64,000 nt of DNA, from contig CASGED010000059.1 in assembly GCA_949300425.1 (NCBI GenBank), forward strand, positions 1 to 64,000, given 5' to 3'. The translations under genes were made by a program, and so were the position numbers. The DNA is from an uncultured Bacteroides sp. (GTDB lineage Bacteria; Bacteroidota; Bacteroidia; Bacteroidales; Bacteroidaceae). Below the pieces are notes generated by a model. It worked only from the letters and a program-made list of their open reading frames with translations. It had not been told where the DNA came from and made no database searches. The stretch's first letter is position 1; each line of letters begins with the position of its first letter. Positions 17,165 to 25,944 of the stretch are shown piece by piece.

Positions 17165-19639
17165 TCACCTTATTGCCCGCAAAACCAGTTTCGCGGACTT
17201 CACGCCCCGTGCCTTGGCTTCCAACACAATCTCACCCGCTTCTTTACCCGCTTTCACAATGGCCGTCAGTTGGCCACTGAAAGCATGCATCTTGGGCAGG
17301 TGGAAGAGGTCGAGGCTGGCGGCATTGCCATTGGCTCCGGCGGCATATGTGCCGGCTCCGGTCACGGAGAAGTTCACTAAGCGGTCATCGAAGGGACAGA
17401 GGTTACCATCCTTGTCAACCACACGCACGGTGACGTAGGCCAAGTCCTTGCCATCGGCCGTAAGCTCGGCGCGGTCGGGCACCAGTTCCAAGTGATGGGG
17501 ACGTCCGGCGGTGCGCACTGTCTTTTCTTCGGCCACTTGCCCGTTCTTATCATAAGCCACCACCTTCAGTTCGCCCGGCTCGTACACCACGTCCGTCCAC
17601 ATCAGGCGATAACGGCGTTGCAACCACAAGGAATCTTTGCCCTGCAAGGCGCGTGCCTCGTCAGCCGACAGTTTACGTTGCTTGCCATAGCTTTTACCGT
17701 TGACAAAGAGTTCGGCTTCGGGATAATTGGTGTAGACAAATACGGGAGTAACCTTGCCTTTACGTCCCGGCCACGTCCAGTGGGGAAGCACGTGCAAGGT
17801 GTTGGCTTGCTTGTTCCAAAGGCTCCGATAATAGTAATACCGGTCTTTGGGAATGCTGGCCAGGTCGATGATGCCGAACACGGAGCTATGGCTTGGCCAA
17901 GCATCGGTGTCGTAAGGCGAAGGCTCACCCAAGTAGTCGAAGCCTGTCCACACGAATTGGCCCATCGTCCAAGGATAGTCATCGGCCAGGGCCATGTCTT
18001 CATCGGGCACATTGCTCCACGAGCAAGACTCAAGGTCATAACCGGAGGATTGATGGTCCTCGTACACGGCCTGCTTTTTCAACTCCACGGGGAATTTATA
18101 CACGCCCCGTGAGCTAACCGTAGAAGAGGTTTCCGAACCGAGCACCACCGACTGGGGCAGAAGATCGTAAGCCTCCTGATAGCGGAAGGTGCGATAGTTG
18201 AAGCCCGGCACATCAAGCAAGGTGGCAAAGCCATTGTTGAGCACGCAGGTGACTTGGTCCATGCCGCAAGTCACAGGGCGCGTGGGGTCTTCACGATGGC
18301 AAATGCCTTGCAGGAAAGCGGCCACTTTATACCCCTCGGCACTGCATTGGGTGGGCACTTCGTTTCCGATGCTCCACATCACTACAGAAGGATTGTTGCG
18401 GAAATGGTGCAGCATGTTCACCATGTCGCGCTCCGCCCACTCGTTGAAGAAGCGGTGGTAGCCGTTCTCACACTTGGCGATGTCCCATTCGTCGAAAGGC
18501 TCCACCATCATCATGAAGCCCATCTCGTCACAAAGCTCCACCAGTTCGGGGGCAGGCATGTTGTGGGAGGTGCGGATGGCATTGCATCCCATGTCCTTCA
18601 GCAAGGTGAGTTGGCGGCGCAAGGCGGCCACATTGATGGCGGATCCCAAGGGACCCAAGTCATGGTGGTTGCACACGCCTTGGAACTTACGCAGCTTGCC
18701 ATTGAGCAAGAAGCCCTTATCGGCCACGATGGCGATGCTGCGGATGCCGAAGCGGGTGGTGTACGTGTCTACCAATTTATCGTTGAGATAGAGCTTGGAA
18801 ACGGCCTTATATAAATAAGGTGTCTCGGGCGACCAGAGTTTAGGCTGATTCACCAGAAGATTTTGCTCGAAAGGTATGCCCGAATTCACCCGGCGCAAAT
18901 GGTCTTTCGTAGCTACCACCTTACCTTCGGGGTCGATAATCTCGGTCAGGATGCGCACGTCCCTGCCCTCGGCACCGGCGATGGTGGTGCTCAGGCGGAC
19001 AGAAGCGTAGGCTTCGGAAACGTATGGTGTAGTGAGATGTGTCCCCCATACGGGCACATGGACGGGGTCGGTCTGAATCAGGCGCACGTTGCGATACAAG
19101 CCAGCGCCGGGATACCAACGGGAGGATTGGGGCTGGTTCTCCAAACGCACGGCCAAGGTGTTATCCTTCCCGTCTTTATTCAGATACGAAGTCACGTCTA
19201 CATGGAAAGCATTATAGCCGTATGGCCAGAAGCATACTTCCTGCCCGTTGACATACACACGGGCTTCGCTCATGGCTCCGTCGAACAACAGGGTGACTTG
19301 CTTGCCCGGCGTGGTGTTGAAGGTGGTACGATACCAACCCACGCCCATGTAAGGCAAACCGCCCGTACGTCCCGTCTTAACCGTGGCCTGCGTCTCGAAG
19401 TTCTGAGTGACGGCTACCTCCTGCAAGTCATGCTTGCGGTCGAAGGGTCCGTAGATGGCCCAATCGTGGGGCACGGTCACCGACTCCCATCCACTATCGT
19501 CGAAAGCGATGCTTGCGGCACCGGCCACATCGCCCTTCGTAAACTTCCACCCCTCTTCGAGCAGGGTTTCCGAACGTTGCGCCAGGCTTCCTAAGGAACA
19601 CAAAGCGCAACAAAACGCTATTAATAATTTCTTATTCAT
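17165..19639 (-). CDS. Glycoside hydrolase family 2 beta-galactosidase
   Basis: This exo-acting enzyme is predicted to release galactose from the oligosaccharides made by the upstream GH53 endo-galactanase. The 824-residue protein has a signal peptide (MNKKLLIAFCCALCSLGSLA), a sugar-binding jelly roll, an Ig-like domain and a TIM barrel. The acid/base Glu is in VVMWSIGNEVP and the nucleophile probably Glu in VVLGSETSST. C-terminal Ig-like domains follow, the last resembling the DUF4982/invasin-like repeats common in Bacteroides GH2 enzymes. I start it at 19639, seven bases after the GH53 stop; a start at 19663 would overlap GH53 and spoil the signal peptide. Confidence 0.9.
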   Translation of the reverse strand: MNKKLLIAFCCALCSLGSLAQRSETLLEEGWKFTKGDVAGAASIAFDDSGWESVTVPHDWAIYGPFDRKHDLQEVAVTQNFETQATVKTGRTGGLPYMGVGWYRTTFNTTPGKQVTLLFDGAMSEARVYVNGQEVCFWPYGYNAFHVDVTSYLNKDGKDNTLAVRLENQPQSSRWYPGAGLYRNVRLIQTDPVHVPVWGTHLTTPYVSEAYASVRLSTTIAGAEGRDVRILTEIIDPEGKVVATKDHLRRVNSGIPFEQNLLVNQPKLWSPETPYLYKAVSKLYLNDKLVDTYTTRFGIRSIAIVADKGFLLNGKLRKFQGVCNHHDLGPLGSAINVAALRRQLTLLKDMGCNAIRTSHNMPAPELVELCDEMGFMMMVEPFDEWDIAKCENGYHRFFNEWAERDMVNMLHHFRNNPSVVMWSIGNEVPTQCSAEGYKVAAFLQGICHREDPTRPVTCGMDQVTCVLNNGFATLLDVPGFNYRTFRYQEAYDLLPQSVVLGSETSSTVSSRGVYKFPVELKKQAVYEDHQSSGYDLESCSWSNVPDEDMALADDYPWTMGQFVWTGFDYLGEPSPYDTDAWPSHSSVFGIIDLASIPKDRYYYYRSLWNKQANTLHVLPHWTWPGRKGKVTPVFVYTNYPEAELFVNGKSYGKQRKLSADEARALQGKDSLWLQRRYRLMWTDVVYEPGELKVVAYDKNGQVAEEKTVRTAGRPHHLELVPDRAELTADGKDLAYVTVRVVDKDGNLCPFDDRLVNFSVTGAGTYAAGANGNAASLDLFHLPKMHAFSGQLTAIVKAGKEAGEIVLEAKARGVKSAKLVLRAIR

Positions 19640-19646
19640 AATATCA

Positions 19647-20807
19647 TTATTCTTTAAACGCATCCATAATCACCGTAGGACGACCGTCCTCCGTAAACGC
19701 TCCCAAGGCATATTGGCTGGGCTTGCACTCCGGCTCCCAATAGAAGACGCCTTTGCACTTGCCGCCCGTGTTGTCCCGGCTCTCTCTTATCAAGCGGGCC
19801 AGTTGTTCTTTGCCGGCCTGAAGAACGGAGTCGGCGGCCAGCTTGCCTTGCTTGTCGGCACACTGCATACCCGTCTCCACAATCATCACGTCACATCCGT
19901 AGCGGGCACTCACGCTCTTCACGTTGGCAATGCACTCCGTGATGGTGCGCTCCGGCGTATATTCGGGGTGCTCCATCATCGTCCAATAAGGATAGATGGA
20001 CATACCTATCATGTCCCACTTGCCTCCGTTCTTCTTCAACTCGTCGAAGAACCACGTGTAAAGTTCGGCGTCATAGCCGTTATCCAAATGTACGATGGCG
20101 ATGGCTTCGGGGAAGACTGACTTCACGGCATCATAACCCGTGTTGATGAAAGCGGCCAGATTGGTCCAGTTGGCACGGTATTTTATCTCGGTAGAAGTGG
20201 TGTTCGACTCCTTCACATCGCAAGCACGGATATCATAGGAAGCGCCGCTCAGAGCCTGGTCTTCATCCCAAAGCATGCCCGGACGAATCTCGTTGCCCAC
20301 CTGCACCCACTTGGGTGTAACCCCTGCCGCTTTCAATGCTTGGAGAACCTCGGTGGTATGTTCTGCAATGGCGGCCTTTAAGTCCTGCAAAGCCAGACCC
20401 TTCCAGGAAGCGGGCTTGTGTTGCTGACCGGGGTCGGCCCACCAGTCGCTATAGTGAAAGTCCACCATCACGTCCATGCCCAAGTCTTTGGCACGCTTGG
20501 CCTTGGCCACCATGTCGGGCGTATTGCACCAATTATCATGCGCCTTGGGGTCTACCCACACACGCAAGCGGACGGCGTTCAAGCCTAACTCCTTCATTAG
20601 GGCCGTACACTCCCGCTCCTCGCCCGCGGCATTGTAGAAACGGTGTCCTCCGGCTTCCAGCTCCGTTATCCAACTGATGTCGGCACCCTTGGCAAAGCCG
20701 TTATCCACTACGGGCGTTTCCTCTCCACCCTTACTATCATTGTTCCCGCAAGCGGAAAAGCACAACATAGCCCCCAACGCGAGGCCGAACAAACTGAGAT
20801 GTTTCAT
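19647..20807 (-). CDS. GH53 arabinogalactan endo-beta-1,4-galactanase (lipoprotein)
   Basis: The enzyme cuts internal beta-1,4 bonds of pectic galactan. The 386-residue protein is a lipoprotein (lipobox FSAC), so probably surface- or periplasm-anchored. Family signatures are GADISWITELEAGG at the start of the barrel, VRLRVWVDP, MVDFHYSDWWADPGQQHKP, the acid/base Glu in WVQVGNEIRPGMLW and the nucleophile Glu in VMIVETGMQC. It is the first gene of an operon with GH2 and probably two kinases. A promoter candidate lies at 20835-20865. The SusC/SusD pair that would usually import galactan oligomers is not adjacent; the pair at 578-5922 might serve, but this is a guess. Confidence 0.93.
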   Translation of the reverse strand: MKHLSLFGLALGAMLCFSACGNNDSKGGEETPVVDNGFAKGADISWITELEAGGHRFYNAAGEERECTALMKELGLNAVRLRVWVDPKAHDNWCNTPDMVAKAKRAKDLGMDVMVDFHYSDWWADPGQQHKPASWKGLALQDLKAAIAEHTTEVLQALKAAGVTPKWVQVGNEIRPGMLWDEDQALSGASYDIRACDVKESNTTSTEIKYRANWTNLAAFINTGYDAVKSVFPEAIAIVHLDNGYDAELYTWFFDELKKNGGKWDMIGMSIYPYWTMMEHPEYTPERTITECIANVKSVSARYGCDVMIVETGMQCADKQGKLAADSVLQAGKEQLARLIRESRDNTGGKCKGVFYWEPECKPSQYALGAFTEDGRPTVIMDAFKE

Positions 20808-20834
20808 GGTCGTAATATTTATTAAGAATTTCTA

Positions 20835-20865
20835 CAAAGATACTTAACTTTTCGAAATAAACAAC
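20835..20865 (-). promoter_or_regulatory. Promoter of the GH53-GH2 operon
   Basis: On the minus strand GTTG (20865-20862) is followed after 19 bases by TATCTTTG (20842-20835). This matches TTTG-N19-21-TAnnTTTG except for one base. The start codon is 28 bases downstream. Confidence 0.6.
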
Positions 20866-21007
20866 CATCAATGAGGAAAACATTACGCCTAAAAGAAAAG
20901 AGAAGGAAGAGAGCGGACGGGCGCAATCGTTTGCAAGACGCAGGCATCCAATAATCCGCCTCTCATAAAAGCGCGCCAAAGGATTCGGCTTACTTTTGCG
21001 AAGTTTT

Positions 21008-21053
21008 TAGCCAAAGGCGCATCAAACTAAAAATTAATCCCTATCTTTGGCTA
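21008..21053. promoter_or_regulatory. Inverted repeat and -7 boxes upstream of lacI-type gene
   Basis: TAGCCAAAG (21008-21016) is repeated inverted as CTTTGGCTA (21045-21053). TATCTTTG at 21042-21049 fits the -7 consensus and would start transcription just before the ATG at 21068; TACTTTTG at 20991-20998 is an alternative. The inverted repeat could be an operator or a leader hairpin. Confidence 0.35.
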
Positions 21054-21067
21054 CAAAACCTTTGGCC

Positions 21068-22072
21068 ATGAATAAACCGCAGATTACCATCAAAGACATC
21101 GCACGTGCCTTGGGCGTGTCGCCCTCCACCGTGTCGCGCGCCCTGAAGGACAACCCCGACATCAGCCGCGACATGCGCGAACAGATACAAACCTACGCCC
21201 GCGAACATAACTACAAGCCCAACGCACAAGCCATCAACTTGCGGGCGGGACGGACGAACACCATCGGCGTCATTGTGCCTCAGATGATACACCACTTCTT
21301 TTCGTGCGTGCTGAGCGGCATCGAGCGGGCGGCCTCGCAAGCCGGATATAACATCTTGGTGGCGCAAAGCAACGAATCCTACGAGCAGGAAGTCAGCATC
21401 ACCCGCTCGTTCCTTTCGGCCCGGGTGTGCGGGGTCATCGCCTCCCTGGCCAAAGGCACTTCACACTACGAACATTATCAGGAATTGCTGGACAACAACA
21501 TCCCCATCGTCTTCTACGACCGCATCTGCACCGGCGTACGCACCGAGCGCGTGGTGGTGGACGACTATGCCGGCTCGTTCACGGCGGTGGAGTACATGAT
21601 ACAGACGGGATGCAAGCGCATCTGCTTCTACGGAGCCGACCCGCACCTGGAAATCACCAAGAACCGGCGCAACGGATATCTGGACGCCCTGCGCAAATAT
21701 CACATCCCGGTGGAAGAGGACATGATGCTCCTGTGCGACACGCGGGAAGAGGCCATCGCCCTCACGCCCGACCTGCTGGAGCGCCCCGACCGCCCGGACG
21801 GCTTCTTCGCCATCAATGACGAGACCGCCGCGGGCATCCTCTACGCCTGCAAGATTATGGGCGTGAAGGTGCCTGAGGAGGTGTCCATCTGCGGATTCAC
21901 GAACGGCACCATCGCCCAAAACACCGACCCGAAGCTGACCACCGTGGAGCAGCATGGCGAGGAAGTGGGGCGGAGCGCGTTCGAAATCCTGCAAGAGAAG
22001 CTGGACGGCACGGAGAAGAGTCCGAACAAGATTGTGCGGACAAACTTGGTAGTAAGAGGAACAACGAAATAA
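21068..22072 (+). CDS. LacI family transcriptional regulator
   Basis: This 334-residue sugar-responsive regulator has an N-terminal helix-turn-helix (ITIKDIARALGVSPSTVSRALKDNPDIS), the hinge region (NYKPNAQAINLRAGRTNTIGVIVP) and a periplasmic-binding-protein-like effector domain. It starts at the ATG at 21068; the frame is open further upstream but only the later start gives the standard N-terminus. It is followed after 18 bases by a sugar transporter and then a maltose phosphorylase, so probably senses an alpha-glucan sugar and controls these genes. It is divergent from the galactan operon, which it might also influence. Confidence 0.93.
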   Translation: MNKPQITIKDIARALGVSPSTVSRALKDNPDISRDMREQIQTYAREHNYKPNAQAINLRAGRTNTIGVIVPQMIHHFFSCVLSGIERAASQAGYNILVAQSNESYEQEVSITRSFLSARVCGVIASLAKGTSHYEHYQELLDNNIPIVFYDRICTGVRTERVVVDDYAGSFTAVEYMIQTGCKRICFYGADPHLEITKNRRNGYLDALRKYHIPVEEDMMLLCDTREEAIALTPDLLERPDRPDGFFAINDETAAGILYACKIMGVKVPEEVSICGFTNGTIAQNTDPKLTTVEQHGEEVGRSAFEILQEKLDGTEKSPNKIVRTNLVVRGTTK

Positions 22073-22090
22073 AATAATCCGATCATACAC

Positions 22091-23458
22091 ATGAAGACAA
22101 AACCTGATTTAAGTTTCTGGAAGCTGTGGAACATCAGCTTCGGTTTCTTCGGCGTACAGATAGCCTACGCCCTGCAAAGTGCCAACATCAGCCGGATATT
22201 CGCCACCCTTGGCGCCGATCCGCACAGTCTGAGCTATTTCTGGATATTGCCCCCGCTGGCGGGCATCCTGGTGCAGCCCCTCGTGGGAGCGGCCAGCGAC
22301 AAGACGTGGTGCCGCTTCGGGCGGCGCATCCCCTACCTGTTCATCGGGTCGCTCGTCGCCGTGCTGGTGATGTGCCTCCTGCCCAACGCGGGCAGTTTCG
22401 GCATGAGCGTCAGCACCGCCATGGTGTTCGGCCTCTTCGCACTGATGTTTCTCGACACCTCTATTAATATGGCCATGCAACCGTTCAAGATGATGGTGGG
22501 CGACATGGTGAACGAAAAGCAGAAGGGACTGGCCTACTCCATCCAAAGTTTCCTGTGCAACGCCGGAAGCCTCGTGGGCTACCTCTTCCCCTTCCTCTTC
22601 GCCTGGGTGGGCCTGAAGAACACCGCCGCGCAAGGCGTCATACCGGACACGGTCATCTGGTCTTTCTACATCGGCGCCGCCATCCTCATCCTCTGCGTCA
22701 TCTACACCTCGGTGAAGGTGAAGGAAATGCCCCCGAAGGAATACGCCGAATACCACGGCATCACGCAGGAGGAGGAGAAAGAGAAGGTCAGCATGTTGCG
22801 CCTGCTGGTGCGTGCGCCCAAGGCATTCTGGACGGTAGGGCTGGTGCAGTTCTTCTGCTGGTTCGCCTTCATGTTCATGTGGACGTACACCAACGGAAGC
22901 ATTGCCGCGAACGTGTTCGGCGCGCCCGTCACGGAGACCTTGGTGGATGGCGTGAAGCGTGTCGTGCTGGACACCACCAGCCTTCAGTATCAGGAGGCCG
23001 CCAACTGGGTGGGCGTGCTCTTCGCCGTGCAGGCCATCGGGTCGGTGCTGTGGGCGGTGTGCATCCCCCTGTTCAAGAACCGTAAGGTGGTCTACGCCCT
23101 CAGCCTCGCGCTGGGCGGCATAGGGTTCATCTCCACCTACTTCATTCATAACCAATACCTGCTGTTCGTCTCGTTCATCCTCATCGGGTGCGCCTGGGCG
23201 GCCATGCTTGCCTTGCCTTTCACCATCCTGACCAACTCGCTCAGCGGAGGGCACATGGGCACGTACCTCGGCCTCTTCAACGGCACCATCTGCGTGCCCC
23301 AGATTGTAGCCGCCGCCCTGGGTGGAAGCATCCTCGCCCTCTTCACGCCCGAAGGCGGTCTGCCTCCGGAGATTAACATGCTGGTCATGGCGGGCGTCAT
23401 GCTCATCGTGGGAGCCTGTTGCGTGGGCATCATCAAGGAGAAGAAACAAGAAGCGTGA
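22091..23458 (+). CDS. MFS sugar transporter (SLC45/GPH-like, probably maltose)
   Basis: A 455-residue inner-membrane protein with about 12 hydrophobic segments. The N-terminal GVQIAYALQSANISRIFATLGA and the loop GAASDKTWCRFGRRIPYLF are typical of the SLC45/sucrose-maltose symporter group in Bacteroidetes. Position between a LacI regulator and a GH65 phosphorylase suggests import of maltose or a related disaccharide, which is then phosphorolysed inside the cell. Specificity is inferred from context only. Confidence 0.88.
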   Translation: MKTKPDLSFWKLWNISFGFFGVQIAYALQSANISRIFATLGADPHSLSYFWILPPLAGILVQPLVGAASDKTWCRFGRRIPYLFIGSLVAVLVMCLLPNAGSFGMSVSTAMVFGLFALMFLDTSINMAMQPFKMMVGDMVNEKQKGLAYSIQSFLCNAGSLVGYLFPFLFAWVGLKNTAAQGVIPDTVIWSFYIGAAILILCVIYTSVKVKEMPPKEYAEYHGITQEEEKEKVSMLRLLVRAPKAFWTVGLVQFFCWFAFMFMWTYTNGSIAANVFGAPVTETLVDGVKRVVLDTTSLQYQEAANWVGVLFAVQAIGSVLWAVCIPLFKNRKVVYALSLALGGIGFISTYFIHNQYLLFVSFILIGCAWAAMLALPFTILTNSLSGGHMGTYLGLFNGTICVPQIVAAALGGSILALFTPEGGLPPEINMLVMAGVMLIVGACCVGIIKEKKQEA

Positions 23459-23528
23459 ATAGTAAGAATATCATACAACCGAAGAAAACTCCCCAACGGG
23501 CCTACAAGCACTTGTAGCGGGGGCATAG

Positions 23529-23594
23529 CAAACTCCCCACCTTAGGTAGGCAAACTCCCCACCTTTGGTAGCCTAAGGTGGGGAGTGAGGATAG
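23529..23594. repeat. 22-bp repeat with inverted copy forming a strong hairpin
   Basis: Two direct 22-bp units (CAAACTCCCCACCTTAGGTAGG type) begin at 23529 and 23551. A third copy is inverted (CCTAAGGTGGGGAG, 23572-23585) and pairs with the second unit (23555-23568) at 13 of 14 positions. A partial copy lies two unit lengths upstream at 23485. The hairpin has no T-run and lies between the transporter and phosphorylase genes, where it could alter relative expression. Confidence 0.85.
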
Positions 23595-23646
23595 CCCCCT
23601 CCGGGCGTATGGTTAAAATAATTTACAAAACAAAATCGAAACATCC

Positions 23647-25932
23647 ATGAAACGATACCTCATCACCGACGAATGGAGCATCCGTGAAGACGGATTCCAC
23701 ACCGACTACCTCCGCATGACGGAGAGCGTCTTCAGCTTAGGAAACGGGCGCATCGGGCAGCGCGGAAACTTTGAAGAGCCTTACTCCAGCGACAGCTATC
23801 AGGCGTGCTTCGTGGCCGGAGTTCCTTATTTGGACAAGACCCGCACGGGCTGGTGGAAGAACGGTTTCCCCACGTACTACACCCGCATTCCCCGCGCCGC
23901 CAACTGGAGCCGCGTGCGCCTGCGCCTCTTCGACGAGGAACTGGACCTGGCGCGTTGGGGCATCGACCAATACAGCCGCGAACTGGACATGCGCCGGGGC
24001 ATCGCTTATCGGGACATGGAAGTGACTTCGCCCCGCGGCAAGAGCCTGCGCATACACGTGGAGCACCTGACGCACATGGCACAGCCCGACCTCTGCTTGG
24101 TGAAATACCGGGTTACTTCGCTGAACTACACCGGGAAACTCTCCCTCATGCCCCTGATAGAGGCTAACCTGAAGGACCACTCAGAAGTGACGGGCGAGCG
24201 CGTGTGGAACATCCTGACCGAAGGCACCACGCCCCACGTGGCCTACCTGCACACGCAGACCCGGCACGAGGACGCCCAGGTGTGCTACGCCCTCAGCTAC
24301 CGGGTGGAGAAGAACCACCGGGAGACACCCCACAGCCCCATCCGTATTGAGAAGGAGGACACCGTGGGCTTCAGCGTGGGCATCGACGTGAAGCCGGGCG
24401 ACACCGTTTCCCTCGAAAGCTACGTGGCCATTACGTCCTCCCTCTATTACGAGCGGAAAGCCTTGGTGGAGACCTGTACCGGACTCGCTACCGGGGCATG
24501 CGCCAAGGGTTGGGACGCCCTGACGGAAGAGCACTGCCGGGCGTGGGAGGACATCTGGCGCGAAGCCGACGTCACCATCGAAGGCGACCCCGAAGCCCAG
24601 CAAGGCATACGCTACTGCATCTTCCAGCTCTACCAGACCTACCGGGGAGACGACCCGCGACTGAACATCGGCCCCAAAGGGTTCACGGGCGAGAAGTACG
24701 GGGGCAATACGTATTGGAACACCGAGCTGTGCTGCGTGCCCTACTTCCTGCTGGCCACCTCGCGCCCCATCGCCGAGAACCTCCTGCGCTACCGCTACAA
24801 CCAGCTGCCCCAGGCCATCGCCAACGCCCGTGCCTTAGGCATCGGAGGCGGAGCCGCCCTCTACCCCCAAGTGACCAGCAACGGGGACGAGTGCCACAAC
24901 GAGTGGGAGATTACTTTCGAGGAGATACACCGCAACAACATCATCATCCACGCCATCACCCGACACGCCAGTACCACGGGCAGCATGGACTACATAGCCG
25001 CCTGCGGACTGGAAGTGATGATAGCCATATGCCGCTACTGGAGCCGCCGGGTGTCGTTCTCCGAACGGCGGGGACAATATGTCATTTTGGGTGTGACGGG
25101 TCCGGACGAGTATCAGAACAACGTGGACAACAACTGGTACACGAACTACAGCTGCGTGCAATGCCTCAAGTCCACCCTGAAAGCCATCCGCCTCATCGCG
25201 GCCGAACGTCCGGAGGACTACGCCCGCATCTGCCGCACGACCGGTTTCAATCCCGCGGAGGAGAGTGCCCGCTGGGAGGACATCATCCGCCGTATGTACT
25301 TGCCCGAGGATAAGGAGCGGGGCATATTCGTGCAGAACGACGGCTTCATGGACAAGGAACTGCGCGACACCTCCGCCATCCCTCCGGAGGAACGCCCGCT
25401 GAACCAGCACTGGTCGTGGGACCGCATCCTGCGCTCGTGCTACATCAAGCAGGCCGACGTGTTGTTGGGACTCTATCTCTATGGACGCAACTTCGACACC
25501 GACACCCTGCGGCGCAACTTCCGCTTCTACGCTCCCATGACAGTACACGAGTCGTCCCTCTCGCCTCACATCCACTCCATCCTCGCCGCACGCATCGGCG
25601 ACATGGAGCAGGCCTACAACCTCTTCATGCACGCCACCCGCATGGACCTGGACGACTATAACAACGAAGCCGAACAGGGACTGCACGTCACCAGCATGCC
25701 CGGTGCCTGGATGGCCCTCGTGAGCGGTTTCCTACAGACTTACGTAATAGACGGCACGCTCTGCTTATCTCCCCGGTTGCCTTCCAAATGGCAAGGCTAC
25801 GCCCTACGGCTGAACTTCCGGAAACGCACGCTCCGTGTACGGGTGACGAAGGAAGGCACGGATATTACTCTCCTCGAAGGCGAACCGCTTACCGTCCGGG
25901 TCTGCGGAGAGGAACGAATGGTGGGAGGATGA
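23647..25932 (+). CDS. GH65 family maltose phosphorylase
   Basis: The enzyme is predicted to split maltose with phosphate into beta-glucose-1-phosphate and glucose in the cytoplasm. The 761-residue length is normal. Family features are the N-terminal beta-sandwich (ESVFSLGNGRIGQRGNFEE), the (alpha/alpha)6 barrel with GGNTYWNTELCCVPYFL, and the catalytic Glu in VTGPDEYQNNVDNNWYTN. The loop VQNDGFMDKELRDTSAIP is close to that of characterised maltose phosphorylases and differs from kojibiose or trehalose enzymes. No signal peptide is present. The gap of 188 bases from the transporter gene contains the 22-bp repeat. Its 3' end lies 12 bases from the convergent PHP gene. Confidence 0.9.
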   Translation: MKRYLITDEWSIREDGFHTDYLRMTESVFSLGNGRIGQRGNFEEPYSSDSYQACFVAGVPYLDKTRTGWWKNGFPTYYTRIPRAANWSRVRLRLFDEELDLARWGIDQYSRELDMRRGIAYRDMEVTSPRGKSLRIHVEHLTHMAQPDLCLVKYRVTSLNYTGKLSLMPLIEANLKDHSEVTGERVWNILTEGTTPHVAYLHTQTRHEDAQVCYALSYRVEKNHRETPHSPIRIEKEDTVGFSVGIDVKPGDTVSLESYVAITSSLYYERKALVETCTGLATGACAKGWDALTEEHCRAWEDIWREADVTIEGDPEAQQGIRYCIFQLYQTYRGDDPRLNIGPKGFTGEKYGGNTYWNTELCCVPYFLLATSRPIAENLLRYRYNQLPQAIANARALGIGGGAALYPQVTSNGDECHNEWEITFEEIHRNNIIIHAITRHASTTGSMDYIAACGLEVMIAICRYWSRRVSFSERRGQYVILGVTGPDEYQNNVDNNWYTNYSCVQCLKSTLKAIRLIAAERPEDYARICRTTGFNPAEESARWEDIIRRMYLPEDKERGIFVQNDGFMDKELRDTSAIPPEERPLNQHWSWDRILRSCYIKQADVLLGLYLYGRNFDTDTLRRNFRFYAPMTVHESSLSPHIHSILAARIGDMEQAYNLFMHATRMDLDDYNNEAEQGLHVTSMPGAWMALVSGFLQTYVIDGTLCLSPRLPSKWQGYALRLNFRKRTLRVRVTKEGTDITLLEGEPLTVRVCGEERMVGG

Positions 25933-25944
25933 CTCACGAGCCTC

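Noticed and set aside
22109..23449. Long open frame of 446 codons on the minus strand
   Set aside because: It is the shadow of the MFS transporter gene on the plus strand; the product is His/Glu/Asp-rich with no family-like motif.
24835..25686. Minus-strand open frame of 283 codons inside the GH65 gene
   Set aside because: Shadow of a GC-rich coding region; no recognisable domain and the plus-strand gene is certain.
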